From contig NZ_FRBL01000006.1 of NCBI RefSeq assembly GCF_900142605.1, positions 558,001 through 622,000 on the forward strand: a DNA stretch of 64,000 bases, given 5' to 3'. The translations under genes were made by a program, and so were the position numbers. Each line of letters opens with the position of its first letter. Within the stretch, counting starts at the first letter, position 1. Below are positions 60,656-64,000 of the stretch, one piece after another. The notes below the pieces were generated by a model that was not told where the DNA came from, did not search any database, and saw only the letters and a program-made list of their open reading frames with translations. The DNA comes from Chitinophaga jiangningensis (GTDB lineage Bacteria; Bacteroidota; Bacteroidia; Chitinophagales; Chitinophagaceae).

Positions 60656-62713
60656 ATGTCACAGGAAATACTTACCCCACCGTCGGTAGAGAAAATTGCC
60701 AAAGAACTCTCTATCCACGGCCATACCCGTACAGATCATTATTACTGGCTCAATAACCGCGAGGATCAAAAAGTAATTGATTACCTCAAAGCGGAAAATA
60801 ACTATCTCGAAGCTGTTCTCGCACCTGAAAAGGAGTTGCGGGAACAGCTTTTTGCTGAAATGAAAGGCCGTATCAAAGAAACCGATATGGGGGTGCCCTA
60901 TCGTAAAAACGGCTACTACTATTATTCCCGGTTCGAACAAGGCAAGGAATACCCGATCTACTGTCGTAAAAAGGGCAGTCTGGACAATCCGGAAGAGATA
61001 GTACTGGATGTGAACATCCTCGCAGCAGGACATAACTATTGCCAGGTGAGCGGCCTGGCTATCAGTCCGGATGCGCGACTGCTGGCCTACGGCATTGATA
61101 CGGTTAGTCGGAGAAAGTATACCCTGCGAATCAAGGACCTCTCTACCGGCGAATTGCTACCGGATGAAATCAAAGATACTGATGCCTCATATACCTGGGC
61201 TGCGGACAATCTAACGTTATTCTATACAAGAAAGGATCCCGAAACATTGCGTTCCGATAAAGTAATGCGTCATACCCTGGGCGTTGCGGAGGATGTAATG
61301 GTTTTTTATGAGGGAGATGAAACCTTCAACGTAGGCGTAAGTAAAACGAAATCGGGCAAATACATCGTCATAGATAGTGACAGCACACAAACCGGCGAAT
61401 GCAGGATTTTAGCTGCCGATGATCCTAATGGCACCTTCCGGGTTTTTCATCCCCGCACCAGAGATATGCTGTATAGTATTGATCACCGCGATGATAAATT
61501 TTATATCATCACTAACTGGAAGGCACTCAATTTCCGGCTTATGACTGCCAGTCTGGAAAGCTCATCCAGGGAAGAGTGGGAGGAGCTGATACCACACCGC
61601 GCAGATGTATTGCTGGAAGAGTTGGAGCTGTTCAACGACTTCATGGTTTTAAATGAGCGTTCCAACGGACTTAACCGCATCCGTGTTATTCACCGCGCAG
61701 GTGGAAAGGATGAGTACCTGCAGTTTACGGAGCCTGCCTATACCGTTTATACCGGCGCTAATCCGGAAATGGATAGTCATGTATTGCGTTACGGATATGT
61801 ATCCATGGTTACACCTTCGTCTGTATATGATTATGATATGCTTACCGGTGAGCAGCAGTTAATGCGTCAGCAGGAAGTGCTGGGTGGATATAACGCTGAT
61901 GAGTATACGTCGGAGCGACTAATGGTGCCGGTTACAGACGGTACACTGGTGCCTGTATCGCTGGTATATCGTAAAGATTTTGTGAAAGATGGTACACAAC
62001 CATTGTTGCTGTACGCATATGGCTCATATGGACATAGCATGGACGTGCATTTCAGCTCTACCATGTTAACGTTGCTGAATCGTGGCTTTGCTTATGCCAT
62101 TGCACATATCCGCGGCGGAGAGGACATGGGACGGCAGTGGTATGAAGATGGCAAGATGTTTAAGAAGAAAAATACTTTCACCGATTTTATTGATTGCGGG
62201 GAGTATTTGGTTAGGGAGAGATATACTTCCGCTAAGCAACTATATGCCATGGGAGGCAGCGCTGGCGGCCTGTTAATGGGGGCTATTATCAATATGCGAC
62301 CTGACCTCTGGAACGGGGTGGTGGCGCAGGTGCCGTTTGTAGATGTGGTGACTACCATGTTGGATGAAACGATACCGTTAACTACCGGCGAATTTGATGA
62401 GTGGGGTAATCCTAAGAACAAGGAATCGTATGACTATATGTTATCCTATTCACCATATGATAATGTGGAGGCAAAGGGTTATCCCAACCTGCTGGTAACA
62501 ACGGGTTTGCATGACTCACAAGTGCAATATTGGGAGCCGGCCAAGTGGGTGGCTAAGTTACGCGAGCTAAAAACGGATAACAATCTGTTGCTGCTGCATA
62601 CCGATATGGAAACAGGGCATGGGGGTGCTAGTGGAAGGTTTGAAGCATTAAAGGAAAAAGCGATGGAATATGCGTTTTTACTGAAGATAAGTGGGAAGGA
62701 AAAGCTGGGCTAA
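60656..62713 (+). CDS. ptrB: Oligopeptidase B (S9A, protease II)
   Basis: This 685-residue enzyme cleaves short peptides after basic residues. The N-terminal family signature is HGHTRTDHYYWLNNREDQ. A seven-bladed propeller follows (about 80-400), then the alpha/beta-hydrolase domain with Ser535 in MGGSAGGLLMGAI, Asp about 619 in GLHDSQVQYWEPAKW and His about 654 in TGHGGASGR. It lacks a signal peptide, so it is cytoplasmic. The last third shows lower GC third-position use than the first, without a break in the frame. Confidence 0.94.
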   Translation: MSQEILTPPSVEKIAKELSIHGHTRTDHYYWLNNREDQKVIDYLKAENNYLEAVLAPEKELREQLFAEMKGRIKETDMGVPYRKNGYYYYSRFEQGKEYPIYCRKKGSLDNPEEIVLDVNILAAGHNYCQVSGLAISPDARLLAYGIDTVSRRKYTLRIKDLSTGELLPDEIKDTDASYTWAADNLTLFYTRKDPETLRSDKVMRHTLGVAEDVMVFYEGDETFNVGVSKTKSGKYIVIDSDSTQTGECRILAADDPNGTFRVFHPRTRDMLYSIDHRDDKFYIITNWKALNFRLMTASLESSSREEWEELIPHRADVLLEELELFNDFMVLNERSNGLNRIRVIHRAGGKDEYLQFTEPAYTVYTGANPEMDSHVLRYGYVSMVTPSSVYDYDMLTGEQQLMRQQEVLGGYNADEYTSERLMVPVTDGTLVPVSLVYRKDFVKDGTQPLLLYAYGSYGHSMDVHFSSTMLTLLNRGFAYAIAHIRGGEDMGRQWYEDGKMFKKKNTFTDFIDCGEYLVRERYTSAKQLYAMGGSAGGLLMGAIINMRPDLWNGVVAQVPFVDVVTTMLDETIPLTTGEFDEWGNPKNKESYDYMLSYSPYDNVEAKGYPNLLVTTGLHDSQVQYWEPAKWVAKLRELKTDNNLLLLHTDMETGHGGASGRFEALKEKAMEYAFLLKISGKEKLG

Positions 62714-62890
62714 CTTTATTAGTATTTTCATTTTGATAAATCCCTTATCAATGCTGTGTGATCCAGTACTGTTAAGGGTTTTGTTTTAAAATATTTCGGC
62801 TAAATTTTTTGGTAAACAAAATTAGGTAACCTAACTTAGCTGTATCATATAAAAAGATTAAAACTGCATTTTTCTAAGTGCTAAAATTCC

Positions 62891-62925
62891 AACCTGGATG
62901 CGGCTTAACATCCAGGTTATTTTTC
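62891..62925 (+). terminator. Intrinsic terminator downstream of ptrB
   Basis: A perfect 10-bp stem AACCTGGATG/CATCCAGGTT (loop of 8 bases) followed by ATTTTTCTC. The long distance from ptrB leaves room for a 3' untranslated RNA or small RNA. Confidence 0.75.
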
Positions 62926-63149
62926 TCTCCACTCTAAGACTTCATTTTACCCTCAGGTAAAATCACCCACAACTACCAGGGTGATTAATTGGTAGTGTTT
63001 AAATTTATCTTTTTATATGAAAGTCTGCAAATTCAATTGTATCAATGGCTGGGTATTTACGCCCTATCGAAAGATTCGCGGTGTAAGTTCTTCCCATCAG
63101 TGCTCCAAATATGATTGGATAAAAATTACTTTTTGGAATGCCTCCTGCT

Positions 63150-63186
63150 GGGTATAAAAACGGTTGCACCATTAAGATGCAACCGT
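63150..63186 (-). terminator. Intrinsic terminator of murI
   Basis: On the minus strand the 10-bp stem AACGGTTGCA/TGCAACCGTT (loop of 9 bases) runs into TTTATACCC after further paired T, about 65 bases after the murI stop. Confidence 0.8.
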
Positions 63187-63251
63187 TCCTGGGAATCATT
63201 TTCAAAAGACTTGATTCAGGCACGTCCATTGATGATATACTTCAGCATTCG

Positions 63252-63998
63252 CTACTTCAGTTTCTCCGCATCAATCTTTGCTGACGTTACCGTCTTCCCG
63301 AAAAAAATCTCCGCCATCTGATCAAATATGCCTGGATCATCAGTTGTATAAAACGTTTGTTGCCCGTTTTTACTCAGGCGCTGTTCCATCTCCGGATGCC
63401 GGTGTAAGTAGTCTTTAAGACTACGTGCCACCAGCTTGCCCTGGCCAAGCACCGTAATGCCAGACGGCACATGTTGCCTGATCTTACGCAGCAGCAAAGG
63501 GTAGTGGGTACAGGCTAATACCAGCGTATCAATATTGGTGGATTGCGAGAGGATTTTGTCGAGGTATTCTTTTACAAAATAGTCCGCCCCGTCAGCTTCG
63601 TGCTCATTGTTTTCTATCAGCGGCACCCACATCGGGCAAGCCTGCTGAAATACTTTTACGGCCGGAAAAAACTTCGCTATTTCTATTGGGTACGACTGCG
63701 ATGATACGGTACCGTTAGTGGCTAATATACCTACTTCTCCCGACTGGGTAATGGAACCAACCATTTCCGTTGTAGGCCGTATAACACCCAACACCCTGTT
63801 GTCAGGTGCAATGCGGGGAAGATCCTTTTGTTGAATGGTACGTAATGCCTTTGCAGAAGCTGTATTGCAGGCCAGTACCACCAGCGGACATCCCATGTCG
63901 AACAATCGCTGTACACATTGCAGCGTGTAGGTGTGAATGGTATCAAAGCCGCGGTTGCCATAAGGTGCGCGCGCATTATCACCAAGATAGATATAATC
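63252..63998 (-). CDS. murI: Glutamate racemase, C-terminal part
   Basis: The frame is open to the right edge, so the N-terminus, including the first catalytic loop, lies outside the window. The visible 248 residues begin DYIYLGDNARAPYGNRG, a family signature. The two catalytic cysteines follow, in VVLACNTASAKALR and LVLACTHYPLLL. The enzyme makes D-glutamate for peptidoglycan. An internal TTG at 63905 is not the start, since conserved sequence continues upstream of it. Confidence 0.95.
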   Translation of the reverse strand, partial: DYIYLGDNARAPYGNRGFDTIHTYTLQCVQRLFDMGCPLVVLACNTASAKALRTIQQKDLPRIAPDNRVLGVIRPTTEMVGSITQSGEVGILATNGTVSSQSYPIEIAKFFPAVKVFQQACPMWVPLIENNEHEADGADYFVKEYLDKILSQSTNIDTLVLACTHYPLLLRKIRQHVPSGITVLGQGKLVARSLKDYLHRHPEMEQRLSKNGQQTFYTTDDPGIFDQMAEIFFGKTVTSAKIDAEKLK

Positions 63999-64000
63999 GT

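Larger units (their letters stand above)
62714..63251. other. Gene-free stretch between ptrB and murI
   Basis: This 538-base region is AT-rich. It holds an 8-base-loop terminator at 62891-62925, 178 bases after ptrB, and a minus-strand terminator for murI at 63150-63186. A short palindrome TTAGGTAACCTAA lies near 62824. No convincing gene is seen; a 74-codon minus-strand frame at 63005-63229 crosses the murI terminator and is not accepted. Confidence 0.5.

Noticed and set aside
63005..63229. Minus-strand 74-codon frame downstream of murI
   Set aside because: It runs through the murI intrinsic terminator and shows no family or signal features.
1..64000. tRNA, rRNA, insertion sequences or prophage genes
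   Set aside because: All gaps were read on both strands; none contains a cloverleaf, rRNA segment, transposase, integrase or phage structural gene that I can recognise.

Overview
The window looks like chromosomal DNA of a Bacteroidota, most probably a Chitinophaga-like member of the Chitinophagaceae. This rests on the gene families, on several promoters of the Bacteroidota type (TTTG, 19-20 bases, TAnnTTTG), on single-subunit SdhC, on Tat-dependent Gfo/Idh/MocA proteins, on ECF sigma/anti-sigma pairs and on RHS-type debris with Bacteroidota sequence signatures. No rRNA, tRNA, CRISPR array, insertion sequence or intact prophage was seen.

Layout. 0-4.6 kb: a xylose operon (symporter end, xylulokinase, xylose isomerase, aldose epimerase). 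4.6-5.1 kb: a gene-free stretch with a 68-69 bp tandem array and structured repeats. 5.1-15.1 kb: an accessory-looking signalling region with two sigma-factor/protease modules. The first is ECF sigma, a membrane TPR anti-sigma-like protein, a membrane subtilase and a TPR-CHAT caspase-like protease. The second is an ECF sigma beside a protein that fuses an anti-sigma-like N-terminus, a membrane helix and an HtrA-type protease. 15.7-23.5 kb: a seven-gene Phe/Tyr/shikimate operon (pheA, aminotransferase, tyrA, DAHP synthase-chorismate mutase, aroB, aroA, aroC). Two tandem attenuators precede it, each with a leader peptide packed with Phe and Tyr codons. 24.1-27.8 kb: a Gfo/Idh oxidoreductase, a frameshifted RHS remnant and three AT-rich orphan genes. 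27.9-31.9 kb: an Rrf2 regulator and flavohaemoglobin sharing a matching operator, an FKBP isomerase and a PagL-like deacylase. 32-42.5 kb: hydrolases, small hypothetical proteins, an ENPP-type phosphodiesterase, a large membrane patatin, and an AraC regulator divergent from an efflux pump. 42.5-64 kb: mostly housekeeping genes (gcvP, an Fe/S-type cysteine cluster protein, MFS, sugar dehydrogenase, two S41 proteases, amino-sugar kinase and murQ, sdhCAB, a second Gfo/Idh protein, oligopeptidase B, murI running off the end).

Cross-cutting signals. Intergenic regions carry a family of hairpins whose stems differ but whose loops keep a GNA triplet (GCA or GAA). Several occur as fixed-order pairs (GCA hairpin, 6-8 nt, GAA hairpin), so structure is conserved over sequence. 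A separate dispersed repeat of about 61 bp occurs in two convergent gaps.

Most noteworthy: the envelope-spanning sigma/TPR/subtilase/CHAT cluster, whose parts recall the TPR-CHAT, Csx30 and sigma set of type III-E CRISPR but with no CRISPR here; the tandem aromatic attenuators; the paired GNA-loop hairpin family; and the two matching Rrf2 operators.
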